This document shows positions 1 through 52,259 of a stretch of DNA of 64,000 nt, in pieces; the first letter of the stretch is position 1; every line of letters starts with the position of its first letter. Where the stretch lies: NCBI RefSeq assembly GCF_000308375.1, contig NZ_BAFQ01000178.1, positions 1 through 64,000 of the forward strand, in the 5' to 3' direction. The translations under genes were made by a program, and so were the position numbers. The notes beneath the pieces were generated by a model. It searched no databases. It saw nothing but the letters and a program-made list of their open reading frames with translations, and had not been told where the DNA came from. Source of the DNA: Nocardia aobensis NBRC 100429 (lineage in GTDB: Bacteria > Actinomycetota > Actinomycetes > Mycobacteriales > Mycobacteriaceae).

Positions 1-54
1 GACCAGTTGCATGCCCTCGTAGGCGACGAAGACGATGGTGCGCGAGGCGGGCAT
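1..54 (-). CDS. N-terminus of a probable GlxA-family (DJ-1/PfpI) regulator, cut by window edge
   Basis: An ATG at 54-52 opens a frame that runs off the left edge after 18 codons. The visible peptide begins MPASRTIVFVAYEGMQLV. The hydrophobic strand followed by a 'YEGMQLV' turn is typical of the first beta strand of DJ-1/PfpI domains, as found in GlxA-type transcription factors with a C-terminal AraC helix-turn-helix. Only the start is seen, so a stand-alone DJ-1/PfpI protein is equally possible. It points the same way as the hydrolase gene that ends at 165. The 110 bases between them show no clear signal. The assignment rests on a very short peptide. Confidence 0.5.
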   Translation of the reverse strand, partial: MPASRTIVFVAYEGMQLV

Positions 55-164
55 TTCGCCATCATCGCAGCCGGGACGAGCGGCCGCCACGGCCGACGGC
101 CAACCGTGGCGGGGCTCGCCCGACTCCCCCGCGCATCGGGCGATCTCGCACCGGGGTACGCACA

Positions 165-1046
165 TCACCCGGCGCGCCGTACCTCGGCACTCCGGCCCCG
201 CACCGCACACCGACCGAGAAACGGAATAATCGCTGCCGCAACATCATCCGGCAATTGCGCGTGCGGGTAGTGTCCGCCGTTCTCGATCATCTCGACGCGG
301 CCCACCCCATCCGGCAGCGCGGCCACGATCGCATGCGCCTCGGCCTCGGGATCGGCGAAATCCGGATCGGCCGAACCCATGATCACCAGGGCGGGACAGC
401 GGACGTCCGCCAAACGGGCATGCGCGTCGGCGGGAGTGGTGCGTCCGGTCTTCGTGAATTCCGCCCACCGGCCGGGCCGCCGCAGCAGACTCTCCAGGTC
501 GGCGAGGTAGTGGTCGTAGTCGGCGGGCCTGGTCGGATACGCGACGTCCAGATAACGTCGCCACCACGGCATCGACTTCAGCATCGTGGTGAGGGCGAGG
601 CGAACCATGCCCCGACGGTATCGGCGGCTGACCAGCAGAGCGCCGACGTGCAGCCGCTGGGTACGGGTGAAGGGGCCGATCTCGACGATCCCGCTCACCA
701 GTTCCGGTGCCCGGGCCGCGGCGATGGTGGCCGACCCGCCCGACAGCGAGTGCCCGACGATCACCGCCGGGCCGCCGAAGTGCCGGATCACACCCAGCAG
801 GTCCTCCGCCACATCGGCGCGGCTGATGGCGGCCTTCCCGGTCACCGACGGCCAATCCGCACCGGATTCGCCGTGCCCCCGCATATCCACGTTGACCACC
901 CGGTATCCCGCCGCGGCCAGCGGCCCGACCAGAAAACGGAAGTCCTGGCGCACAGTGCCCATGCCGTGCGAGAGCACCACCAGCGGTCCGCCCCCGACCA
1001 CATCGCAGGCGAGCCGTCCGTGTTCGAGTGTCACGTACTCGGTCAT
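165..1046 (-). CDS. alpha/beta hydrolase
   Basis: This is a predicted cytoplasmic alpha/beta-hydrolase of about 293 residues. Visible hallmarks are the HGMG oxyanion loop near residue 28, the DMRGHGES strand-turn, the nucleophile elbow GHSLSGG (Ser as nucleophile), an acidic residue in 'MGSADPDF' late in the fold, and a catalytic His in 'ENGGHYPHAQ' near the end. I place the start at the ATG at 1046, seven bases after a GGAAGG ribosome site; the ATG at 1049 is nearly as good, and the frame also opens at 1070. It lies downstream of the ABC exporter on the same strand. Substrate is unknown. Since the large NRPS lacks a thioesterase, a trans release or editing role can be imagined, but nothing in the sequence shows it. 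Confidence 0.85.
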   Translation of the reverse strand: MTEYVTLEHGRLACDVVGGGPLVVLSHGMGTVRQDFRFLVGPLAAAGYRVVNVDMRGHGESGADWPSVTGKAAISRADVAEDLLGVIRHFGGPAVIVGHSLSGGSATIAAARAPELVSGIVEIGPFTRTQRLHVGALLVSRRYRRGMVRLALTTMLKSMPWWRRYLDVAYPTRPADYDHYLADLESLLRRPGRWAEFTKTGRTTPADAHARLADVRCPALVIMGSADPDFADPEAEAHAIVAALPDGVGRVEMIENGGHYPHAQLPDDVAAAIIPFLGRCAVRGRSAEVRRAG

Positions 1047-1178
1047 CATCGTTCCTTCCAGCGCGAGCATCCGGTCGCGATCGCGGCCTGCTGAATGGAA
1101 CGCCGGGAATCGGGCACGATCGATACCGACGGCCGGAAGGGTCAGGGACGCGGCCGATATCGTCAGATCACGCCGGGA

Positions 1179-2735
1179 TCACCGCGGCTTCACCTCGGCG
1201 AGCAGTTCCGGTCCATGGGACTCGATGCGCCGGGTGGCGAGGTGCGCACCCAAGACGGCCGCGGCGAGCCCCAGTGCCAGGCCCACCGGAAGCGCACCCC
1301 ATTCGACGAGCGCGTTGCCGAGGTAGGTGCCGAGGACGAGAAGGCCCAGCACCGGCAGACCGACGATCAACTGGCCGAAGGCGACCGCGAGTTGTACGAG
1401 TGCGCGCGCACAGCCGGGATTTCCGCCGTTGCCGGCGAACGGATTACCGCGTTGCTGCGGAAGCGGATACGCAGCATAGACCGACAACAGCATCGCGGCC
1501 GCGACGCCGACACCGAGGACCACCGGCAGCATCGACACCACCCACGGATACCACCGCGCCGCGCCGACCGCGCCGGGCAGCACGAGGGTGAGTACCACCG
1601 CCAACGGAGCGACCAGCACCAGCCAGGCGATGATGCGGCCCCGGACATCGGCACGCACCGCACCCGGAATCACCAGGGTGTGCCACAGTGCCGTGCCGTC
1701 GAAGGCGTACATGTTCGCGCTGGCCATCGCGGCCAGCCACACCACGAACACCCCCGCGAACGGCACACTGGCACCGCCGTTCTGCAGGCCGAGGAAGATC
1801 GGCAGCACCACACCGATGAGCATCAGCGGCAACAGCGCCGCTCGCCGGCGGCCGTCGCGCCACCAGGTGCGCAACTCCTTGAGGACGACCGCGCCGACGG
1901 GAGTCGGGCGGATCATCCGCTCCAGCCGGCCCGAACCAGCCTGTGCGCGAACGGGTCCGGCCGCAGCCGCGGTCGTGGTGAGGCGCCGGCGCAGCAGCAC
2001 CGCCCACGCCTGCCACAGCAGCGCCGACATCGCGGCGAGTCCGGCCAGTGCCGCTACACCGAACCACCAGTGGCCCTCGTCGGCGGCCTGCACCGCATAG
2101 GGCGCCCACCCCGAGGGCAGGATCCGCAAGGTCGCGCCCAGGGCAGGCGACACATGCTCGAGGCGCGGACCCAGATAGGACATCAGTAGTTGCAGCGGGT
2201 AATAGGCGAGTCCGGTCAGAGCGGCGAGGACCACCCCCAGATCGCGACCGCGTCGCGACCGCATCGCGGCACCGATCCAGGCGAGCAATGCGCGGGACAA
2301 CAGCACCACGAAGACGAGCTGCAGACACATGCCGAGCACGGCGAAAACCGTTGGTACGACGCCCAATTGGATACCGATGGCAACCAGACCGGCGAAGGCG
2401 ATCAGATTCACCGCACCGGCCGGGCCGGTGAAGGCCACCGCCGCCAGCCCTACCGACAGCTGGCGATAGCTCAGCGGCAGCAGCCGGAAATGTTCGGGCT
2501 GCAGGGTTTCGTCGCTGCTGCCGGTGAGGATGGGGCCCGCCAGCCAGCCGAGCGTCCACACCGCGTACAGGGTGGCGGCCACATTGATCGCGGCCCGCGG
2601 CTCCCAGCCGTGCCCGGCGGTGGCCATCAGCACGGCCGTGCCGACGGCCGCTACGAGGCCGAAGAACAGTCCGATCCAGAAGCCGACCGCGGCCCGGCCG
2701 CTGGTCATCGCGCGGACGGTCAGCCGCCAGCGCAT
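1179..2735 (-). CDS. ABC-2-type exporter, membrane permease
   Basis: This is a polytopic membrane protein of about 518 residues, with repeated 18-22 residue hydrophobic stretches from near the N-terminus ('GLFFGLVAAVGTAVLMATA') to the C-terminus ('LGLALGLAAAVLGAHLATRR'). No ATP-binding motif is present, so it is the membrane half of a two-gene ABC exporter whose ATPase lies immediately upstream. I chose the ATG at 2735, six bases past the ATPase stop. A GTG at 2756, overlapping the ATPase end and preceded by GAGGGG, is a credible alternative that would couple translation. The cargo is unknown. Position behind the giant NRPS makes peptide export a reasonable guess only, because a strong terminator separates the two. 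Confidence 0.8.
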   Translation of the reverse strand: MRWRLTVRAMTSGRAAVGFWIGLFFGLVAAVGTAVLMATAGHGWEPRAAINVAATLYAVWTLGWLAGPILTGSSDETLQPEHFRLLPLSYRQLSVGLAAVAFTGPAGAVNLIAFAGLVAIGIQLGVVPTVFAVLGMCLQLVFVVLLSRALLAWIGAAMRSRRGRDLGVVLAALTGLAYYPLQLLMSYLGPRLEHVSPALGATLRILPSGWAPYAVQAADEGHWWFGVAALAGLAAMSALLWQAWAVLLRRRLTTTAAAAGPVRAQAGSGRLERMIRPTPVGAVVLKELRTWWRDGRRRAALLPLMLIGVVLPIFLGLQNGGASVPFAGVFVVWLAAMASANMYAFDGTALWHTLVIPGAVRADVRGRIIAWLVLVAPLAVVLTLVLPGAVGAARWYPWVVSMLPVVLGVGVAAAMLLSVYAAYPLPQQRGNPFAGNGGNPGCARALVQLAVAFGQLIVGLPVLGLLVLGTYLGNALVEWGALPVGLALGLAAAVLGAHLATRRIESHGPELLAEVKPR

Positions 2736-2740
2736 CCGGA

Positions 2741-3508
2741 TCAGGACGCCAACCACGACAGCCCCTCGTCTCCGCCGATGCGACCGCCGACCAGGCGGAC
2801 GAACGCCTCCTCGAGACTGCCCTCGCCTCGCACCTCGGCGACCGATCCGGCGGCGACCACCCGTCCCTTGTCGATGACCGCGAGGTGATCGCACAGATTC
2901 TCCACCAGCGCCATGACATGACTGGACAGCACCACCGATCCGCCGGCGGTGACGAACCGCTGCAGAATCGTGCGAATAGTACTGGCCGACACCGGATCCA
3001 CCGCCTCGAACGGTTCGTCGAGCACCAGCAGCTTGGGCCCGTGCAACAGTGCGGTGGCGAGTCCGATCTTCTTGCGCATCCCGGCCGAATAGTCCACGAC
3101 CAGAGTGTGTTCCGCCTCGATCAGCTCCAGCACCGAGAGCAATTCCTGCGCGCGCTCGGCCACCGTGCCCGGCGGCAGCCCGCGCAAAAGTCCGGTGTAG
3201 GTGAGCAATTCGCGTCCGGTGAGCCGCTCCGGCACGGCCGGACCGTCCGGCAGCACGCCGACGATCGTCTTGGCCCGCACCGGATCCGCCCACACATCGG
3301 CGCCGAAGATCTGCGCCTGCCCCGCATCCGGCCGCAACAACCCGACCGCCATCGACAACGTGGTGGTCTTACCGGCGCCGTTGGGCCCCACCAGCCCGAA
3401 GAACGACCCGGGCGGCACCACCACACTCACCCCGTCGACCACCCACGGCCCACCGAATCGCTTGTACAGCCCGCTCAATTGCAGCGCGGGCGTGGCATCG
3501 GCTTGCAT
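2741..3508 (-). CDS. ABC transporter ATP-binding protein
   Basis: This is a 255-residue ATPase subunit. Walker A reads GPNGAGKTTT, the signature loop is YSAGMRKK (a common variant of LSGGQ in ABC-2-type exporters), Walker B is LLVLDEPFEAVDP and the switch His lies in SSHVM. The ATG at 3508 follows a strong AGGAGG-like ribosome site by four bases. The frame is open further upstream, and a GTG behind GGAAGG near 3607 could add about 33 residues, but that extension looks unlike protein. The permease start follows within a few bases, so the two form an operon that powers export of an unidentified substrate across the cytoplasmic membrane. Confidence 0.9.
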   Translation of the reverse strand: MQADATPALQLSGLYKRFGGPWVVDGVSVVVPPGSFFGLVGPNGAGKTTTLSMAVGLLRPDAGQAQIFGADVWADPVRAKTIVGVLPDGPAVPERLTGRELLTYTGLLRGLPPGTVAERAQELLSVLELIEAEHTLVVDYSAGMRKKIGLATALLHGPKLLVLDEPFEAVDPVSASTIRTILQRFVTAGGSVVLSSHVMALVENLCDHLAVIDKGRVVAAGSVAEVRGEGSLEEAFVRLVGGRIGGDEGLSWLAS

Positions 3509-3667
3509 ATCCCCTCCTCTGCAGAGCCGCCTCTCCATGCCTCCGCGATGGAAGCCGCCCCGCCCGGTCTGTGCTGCGAACTGTCTCGACTCTACGTCGG
3601 CGCTCACGTTCCTTCCTGTTACCGGCGGCAAGGCGGATGGAACGCGGGTTCATCGGTTGCTGATGCG

Positions 3668-3709
3668 AAAAAGCCGGTGCCGGAGCGCATCCGCACCCCG
3701 TGCACCGGC
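3668..3709 (-). terminator. intrinsic terminator after the giant NRPS gene
   Basis: Reading the minus strand just after the NRPS stop (3717-3715), GCCGGTGC (3709-3702) pairs perfectly with GCACCGGC (3680-3673) across a loop of about 21 bases, followed at once by five T residues (3672-3668). An 8-bp GC-rich stem with a U-run is a textbook factor-independent terminator. It should stop NRPS transcripts before the ABC exporter genes. Confidence 0.8.
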
Positions 3710-3714
3710 CTCGT

Positions 3715-47790
<44,076 letters not shown>

Positions 47791-48156
47791 GCAGCGCTCC
47801 CCGATGGCACACCGATGCCGACGCTCACCTCATCCGAGCGTGGCGTCCGGCATTCGGGGCTCACTTCGATTGCAATCAGACAAAAATGTTCATAGGACCT
47901 ATCCGTCCGTCGGGCCGATCTTGTTACATGGGCCCGACCACACCCACCGGCCACGGATCGGCCTCGTTTCGAGATTCGCTGATGAACACCGAACCAATCT
48001 ACCGCCAGGTACCGACAATGAGCCAAGAAGGGCGATAGCGCTCCGACATCAGCACTGGACTACGTTGTCCCGGCCACCTCGCGGTTCGGTCCGGCACTGG
48101 GAACCCGCTGGGAATCATCGGTTCCGAGTGACGGAAATCGCGGTCCGCGCGGTGGG
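47791..48156 (-). promoter_or_regulatory. 366-base upstream region of the NRPS gene
   Basis: This gene-free stretch lies between the cobM stop and the NRPS GTG. It is the most AT-rich segment nearby (around 47860-48030), as expected for a promoter. The best -35/-10 pair I can find on the minus strand is TTGGCT (48026-48021) and TAGATT (48001-47996), with a long 19-base spacer, so it is weak. It would give a leader of about 200 bases holding two inverted repeats: the one at 47909-47938 and ATAGG-A-CCTAT at 47892-47902. Open frames across the region look spurious. Confidence 0.45.
47909..47938. promoter_or_regulatory. inverted repeat upstream of the NRPS, possible operator
   Basis: GTCGGGCC (47909-47916) and GGCCCGAC (47931-47938) are perfect complements separated by 14 AT-richer bases. 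There is no U-run, so it is not an intrinsic terminator. It could be an operator or a leader-RNA hairpin, about 120 bases before the NRPS start. Confidence 0.35.
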
Positions 48157-48924
48157 TCACGCGCCGGGCCCGGACACGGGGTGCCGCTCCCGCCCGGGGT
48201 CGTAGAGATGCGACTGCGCACAGTCGAGCGCGGGGGTGAGCGCTTGCCCGACCAGTATCACCGCGGCCTGCCGCAACCCCGCCGCCTCCACCCGGCCGGC
48301 GATATCGGCGAGTGTCCCGCGCAGAATTCGCTGCTGGGGCTGGCTGGCCCGGTAGACCACCACGGCCGGACAGTCCGCGCCGTACTCGTCCGCCAGTTCC
48401 GCGGCCAGTTCCCGGATCCGCGTGATCGCCAGATGCAGCACCAGACTGGCCCGTGTCCGCGCGAAGTTCCCCAGCGCCTCCGACCCGGGCATCGCGGTCG
48501 AGCGTGCCTGCGTCCGCGTCAGCACCACCGACTGCACCACCTCCGGCACGGTCAGCTCACTGCCCAGGACCGCGGCCGCCGCCGCGTACGCCGGCACCCC
48601 CGGCGTCACATCCCAGGAGATGCCCAGTGCGTCGAGCCGCCGCGTCTGTTCGGTCAGCGCCGAATAGATCGACGGATCCCCCGAACACAGCCGAGCCACA
48701 TCCTTGCCCGCGGCATCGGCCCGCGCACAGTGCGCGACGATCTCGTCCAGGTCCAGTCCCTGGGTATCGATCAGTTCCGCCTCCGGCGCGCAATGCGCCA
48801 GCACCTCGGGATCCAGATACGTCCCCGCATACAGGCACACCGGAGATTCCCGCAGCAACGCCACCGCCCGCAGCGTCAGCAGATCGGCCGCCCCGGGCCC
48901 CGCTCCGATGAAATGCACGGTCAT
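48157..48924 (-). CDS. cobM: precorrin-4 C11-methyltransferase
   Basis: This 255-residue SAM-dependent methyltransferase belongs to the aerobic cobalamin pathway and methylates C-11 of precorrin-4. It starts MTVHFIGAGPGAADLLTLRA, with the GAGPG SAM-binding loop typical of the tetrapyrrole methylase family. It continues with 'LCSGDPSIYSALTEQ', 'VTPGVPAYAAAAA' and 'RASLVLHLAITR', all diagnostic of CobM/CbiF. The length is normal. The ATG at 48924 is the only sensible start. No other cob gene is in the window. It is divergent from the cupin gene at 49088 and upstream of the NRPS on the same strand, a link that is probably accidental. Confidence 0.93.
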   Translation of the reverse strand: MTVHFIGAGPGAADLLTLRAVALLRESPVCLYAGTYLDPEVLAHCAPEAELIDTQGLDLDEIVAHCARADAAGKDVARLCSGDPSIYSALTEQTRRLDALGISWDVTPGVPAYAAAAAVLGSELTVPEVVQSVVLTRTQARSTAMPGSEALGNFARTRASLVLHLAITRIRELAAELADEYGADCPAVVVYRASQPQQRILRGTLADIAGRVEAAGLRQAAVILVGQALTPALDCAQSHLYDPGRERHPVSGPGA

Positions 48925-49087
48925 GCCCGGATTCTAGGTGCCCGGCCGATCCCGAAAAGTTCAGCCCGGCCGCCCGCGCTCGATGCCGAGCGGGCAGGGT
49001 GGCGATCTCGTTGCAGCGCAGCTTCACCCGGGGCCGCGCGGCGTAAAATCATGCCCGGGGTCATCCACAACTTCGAAGGTGACCACG

Positions 49088-49762
49088 ATGACGAAATTCG
49101 TTCAGACCATCGAGTTCAAGACCTCGCAGCTCGACGAGTTCAATCGCACGCTGGATCGGTGGCTGACCGCCACCGAGGGATCGCGTTCGGCGACGCACAG
49201 CATGGAAACCAGGGACCGCGACCACCCGGACACCTATCTGCAGATCGTGGAATTTCCCTCCTACGAGCAGGCCATGGCGAATTCCGCGCTGCCCGAGACG
49301 ACCGGCTTCGCCGAAACCCTCGCCGCCCTGTGCGACGAGCCGGCGGTCTTCCGCAATCTCGACCTGGTGCGTGAGGACGATATGGACGGGGCGGCGGCGA
49401 CGTCGTTGCTGGTGCGGAATTTCGATGCCGCCGACGAGACGCGGGAATTCGAATCCGGCAGCGGGCGCCTCGAGGTCGTGCAGGCGCCCTCCGGCGCGGT
49501 CGGCCGGGCCGTCTTCGAGCCGGGCTGGCGCTGGTCCACCCACGTCAAGCCGATCGCGGGAACCGACAGCTGCCAGGCCGCGCATATCGGGTACTGCGTG
49601 TCGGGGCGGCTGCACATCCGGATGGACGACGGCACCGAATGTGAGGTCGGCCCCGGAGATTTCATGCAGTGCCCGCCCGGCCACGATGCCTGGACCGTAG
49701 GCGAACAAGCCTGCGTGATGATCGACTGGGCCGCGGCCGGCGAGTACGCCCGGCGCCGCTGA
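49088..49762 (+). CDS. two-domain protein: ABM-like N-terminus and C-terminal cupin
   Basis: This is a soluble protein of 224 residues. Residues 1-95 (MTKFVQTIEF..., 'RDHPDTYLQIVEFPSYEQAM') resemble a ferredoxin-like dimeric alpha/beta-barrel domain of the antibiotic-biosynthesis-monooxygenase sort. Residues 105-224 form a cupin: 'GWRWSTHVKPIAG', 'HIGYCVSGRLHIRMDDG', then 'VGPGDFMQCPPGHDAWTVG'. I chose the ATG at 49088 because it follows a GAAGGTGA ribosome site by about six bases and because the upstream frame, open from 48938, reads like non-coding sequence. Function is unknown; stress sensing or small-molecule binding are guesses. Confidence 0.8.
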   Translation: MTKFVQTIEFKTSQLDEFNRTLDRWLTATEGSRSATHSMETRDRDHPDTYLQIVEFPSYEQAMANSALPETTGFAETLAALCDEPAVFRNLDLVREDDMDGAAATSLLVRNFDAADETREFESGSGRLEVVQAPSGAVGRAVFEPGWRWSTHVKPIAGTDSCQAAHIGYCVSGRLHIRMDDGTECEVGPGDFMQCPPGHDAWTVGEQACVMIDWAAAGEYARRR

Positions 49763-49792
49763 GTTTCCTCCGGCTACCCGGTGTTCTTCCGG

Positions 49793-50218
49793 CTATCCGG
49801 TCATATTCAGCCCACCGAGGATCTTGTCCGGGCGCACCCGCACGACCAGTTCGCCGGGGACGGCGTTGCGGCGGCCGAATTCCTCGGCGCGGTCCGGACC
49901 CATGTACCGCGCGGCGATGGCGGTGGCGGTGCGCAGGAGTTCGGCGGGGTCCTCGGAGAGGGTGGCGACGCCTTGCACCTGGAAATAGGCGTACGGCGGT
50001 TCGTCGAGGTCCACGCAGAGGGCGACGCGGGGGTCGCGCGCCAGCGCCTTGCCCTTAGCGGTGGTCTTGCCGGTGTTGAAGACCAGGTCGTCACCGTCGA
50101 GGATGAACCACACCGGATTGACGATCGGGCGGCCGTCGGAGGCGACCAGAGCCAATTTGCCGGTACGGGTGCCGCCGGCGAGGAATTCCCGCACTTCGGG
50201 ATCGGTGATGGAAGGCAT
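49793..50218 (-). CDS. PPOX-class flavin/F420-dependent oxidoreductase
   Basis: This 141-residue protein has a split-beta-barrel, pyridoxamine-5'-phosphate-oxidase-like fold. 'GKLALVASDGRPIVNPVWFILDGDDLVFNT' followed by 'KGKALARDPRVALCVD' and 'YFQVQGVATL' is characteristic of the Rv1155-like subgroup, in which actinobacterial members bind F420 or FMN. The ATG at 50218, seven bases after AGGG, is preferred to the GTG two codons earlier. The physiological substrate is not predictable. It is a stand-alone gene convergent with the cupin gene. Confidence 0.85.
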   Translation of the reverse strand: MPSITDPEVREFLAGGTRTGKLALVASDGRPIVNPVWFILDGDDLVFNTGKTTAKGKALARDPRVALCVDLDEPPYAYFQVQGVATLSEDPAELLRTATAIAARYMGPDRAEEFGRRNAVPGELVVRVRPDKILGGLNMTG

Positions 50219-50316
50219 GAGCACACCCTAGGAAGCGGCGGCCGGTGGGCGGGCCCCGACACGCGCCGACGGCCCCGGCCGCGCTCGACGTCGGCGCCGG
50301 ATGCGCCGGCCGCCGT

Positions 50317-50934
50317 TCAGATGGCCCCGCGCTCGCGCGCCCGCGCCACCGCCGAGGTCCTCGATCTCACGCCCAGCTTCGAATAGATATGCACCAGATG
50401 GGATTTCACCGTCGTCTCGCTGAGGAACAGGTGTTTGCCGATATCGCGGTTGGAATGGCCGTCGGCGACCAGGCGCAGCACCTCGATCTCGCGGGCACTC
50501 AGGGTGGTGTCCGGTTTGCGGACGCGGGTCATCAGTTTGGAGGCGACCGAGGGCGACAGCACGCTTTCCCCCGCCGCCGCCGCGCGCACGGCGGCGAGGA
50601 GTTCCGGTGGCGGCGTGTCCTTGAGGATGTAACCACAGGCACCCGCCTCGATGGCGCCGAGGATATCGGCGTCGGTGTCGTAGTTGGTCACCACCAGGAC
50701 GTTCGGCGGATCGGGCAGGGCGCGCAGGGCCAGGGTCGCGTCCACGCCGGATTTGCCGGGGCCGAAGCGCAGGTCCATCAGCACCAGATCGAGGTGTGTG
50801 GTGGTGCAGAAGGCTACGGCCTCCTCGGCGGTGGCGGCCTCCCCGACCACCGTGATGTCCTCGCCGGAATCCAGCAGGGCCCGTAGCCCGGCGCGGACGA
50901 TGGCGTGGTCGTCGGCCAGCAGGAGACGTATCAC
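50317..50934 (-). CDS. NarL/LuxR-family response regulator
   Basis: This 205-residue regulator has an N-terminal receiver domain (acidic pair D8-D9, phospho-acceptor D54 in 'LVLMDLRFGPG', switch Thr in 'LVVTNYD', Lys in 'ILKDTPPP') and a C-terminal LuxR helix-turn-helix from about residue 143 (TLSAREIEVLRLVADGHSNRDIG...TVKSHLVHIYSKLGV). Its ATG at 50934 overlaps the end of the kinase gene by four bases (ATGA), so the pair is translationally coupled. The divergent ABC transporter at 52260 is the most likely target. Confidence 0.94.
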   Translation of the reverse strand: MIRLLLADDHAIVRAGLRALLDSGEDITVVGEAATAEEAVAFCTTTHLDLVLMDLRFGPGKSGVDATLALRALPDPPNVLVVTNYDTDADILGAIEAGACGYILKDTPPPELLAAVRAAAAGESVLSPSVASKLMTRVRKPDTTLSAREIEVLRLVADGHSNRDIGKHLFLSETTVKSHLVHIYSKLGVRSRTSAVARARERGAI

Positions 50935-52130
50935 GGCAGGTCCTCCCGCGAGATGAGCTCGGCGCCTGCGGTTTCCGAGTCGTGCAGCGGAAACGAGACG
51001 GTGACGGCGGTATGTCCCGGTTCGGATTCGACGTCCATGACACCGCCCTGCTGTTCGACGCGGCTGCGCATGGCGTTGAGGCCGAAGGTGCCGCCCCCGA
51101 AGACCGCGGGATCGATACCGACACCGTCGTCGACCACGTCGAGATGGACGGCGTCGTCACCGTAGGTGAGCGTGATCCGCATCCGGGCGGCGCGGGCGTG
51201 CCGCACCACGTTCGACACCGCGCCCTGCGCCACCCGCACCAGCGCGGCCTCGACGGGCATCGGCAACCGCATCGGGGTCCCCTCGACCACCGTGCGGGCG
51301 CTCAGCCCGGGGCCCTCGGCACGCCGGGCGATCCGTTCGAGCGCATCACTCAGCGATTGCCCCTCGAGCACCGCCGGGGTCAGGTCGCCGATCAACTGCC
51401 GGGTCTCTACCAGGTTGTCCGCGGCGGTCTCACGGGCGAGCCGGATCTGTTGCAGCGCGGGATGATCCGGCGCGTCGCGCTCGGCGGCATGCAGCAGCAT
51501 CTGGATGCTGGACAGTCCCTGGGCGACGGTGTCGTGGATCTCCTGGGCCAGTCGTTCCCGTTCGGCGAGTTTGCCGGCGGTGCGTTCGCGTTCGGCGAGA
51601 GTGGCGCGGGTGGAGAGCAATTCGTCGATCAGCTGCTGGCGGTCGGCCGCCTCGCGGAACAGCGCCCGATAACCCAGGCCGATCGCGATGGCGACGATCG
51701 CGCCCAGGACCGGCCCGGCGATCCCGGGAACCGTCCACCCCTCGTGTAATCCCCACCCGACCACCGAGACGATCGTGGCGGCGACGACCGCGGCCAGTCC
51801 CCACAGTCGCGGCAGCAGATGCAGATAGAGGAAGAACAGTCCGAACACCAGGTAGACGGCCTCCGGAACCAGCACGATCAGCGCCAGCCACAGCACCGTG
51901 AGCCCGCCCAGCCACACCCGGGCCGCGACCGGACGCCCGCGCAGCAGCCCGCCCGCGAAGTAGACGACCAGGAACAGCGCCGCGAGCACGATCACCGCGG
52001 CGGTGGGCCGGGTGCCGTCGTCACCGGGAACGGCCGCCCGCACCATCACCACGACCACCAGCGCCGTCATCAACACATGCAGTCCTACCTGCAGTGCGGC
52101 GAAAACGGGGGTGAGTGGAGAGCGGTGCAC
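50931..52130 (-). CDS. sensor histidine kinase, NarX/DesK type
   Basis: This is a 399-residue membrane kinase. About six hydrophobic helices fill residues 8-157, with no large extracellular domain, so it probably senses a membrane or lipid-borne signal. A coiled linker follows (residues 160-195). The HisKA_3 dimerisation helix carries the phospho-accepting His199 (AQEIHDTVAQGLSS). A HATPase domain has an N-box ('AQGAVSNVVRHARA') and G-box ('VVDDGVGIDPA', 'GTFGLNAMRSRVEQQGG'). It starts at a GTG (52130). Only 129 bases separate it from the oppositely oriented transporter. Confidence 0.93.
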   Translation of the reverse strand: MHRSPLTPVFAALQVGLHVLMTALVVVVMVRAAVPGDDGTRPTAAVIVLAALFLVVYFAGGLLRGRPVAARVWLGGLTVLWLALIVLVPEAVYLVFGLFFLYLHLLPRLWGLAAVVAATIVSVVGWGLHEGWTVPGIAGPVLGAIVAIAIGLGYRALFREAADRQQLIDELLSTRATLAERERTAGKLAERERLAQEIHDTVAQGLSSIQMLLHAAERDAPDHPALQQIRLARETAADNLVETRQLIGDLTPAVLEGQSLSDALERIARRAEGPGLSARTVVEGTPMRLPMPVEAALVRVAQGAVSNVVRHARAARMRITLTYGDDAVHLDVVDDGVGIDPAVFGGGTFGLNAMRSRVEQQGGVMDVESEPGHTAVTVSFPLHDSETAGAELISREDLP

Positions 52131-52259
52131 GCTGCCAGCTTATGCGCGGTTATCGGGGCGGCATCCATCGAAAGGTGGAATCGGCACCCCACCGTCGGGC
52201 GGTCGCGAAGTGTCCGCGAAGGCGATGCCGACCGGCGGATTCACCGCGAGGGTGGAGAT

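Noticed and set aside
165..1046. Alpha/beta hydrolase as the dedicated release thioesterase of the NRPS.
   Set aside because: It lies beyond a terminator and the exporter pair and belongs to a general hydrolase type. Kept only as a possibility in the annotation.
1095..2888. Plus-strand open frames opposite the ABC permease and ATPase genes.
   Set aside because: They are low-complexity Arg/Gln/His-rich translations mirroring genuine minus-strand genes, without ribosome sites.
47909..47938. Inverted repeat as a terminator for cobM.
   Set aside because: It has no U-run on either strand and lies more than 200 bases past the cobM stop.
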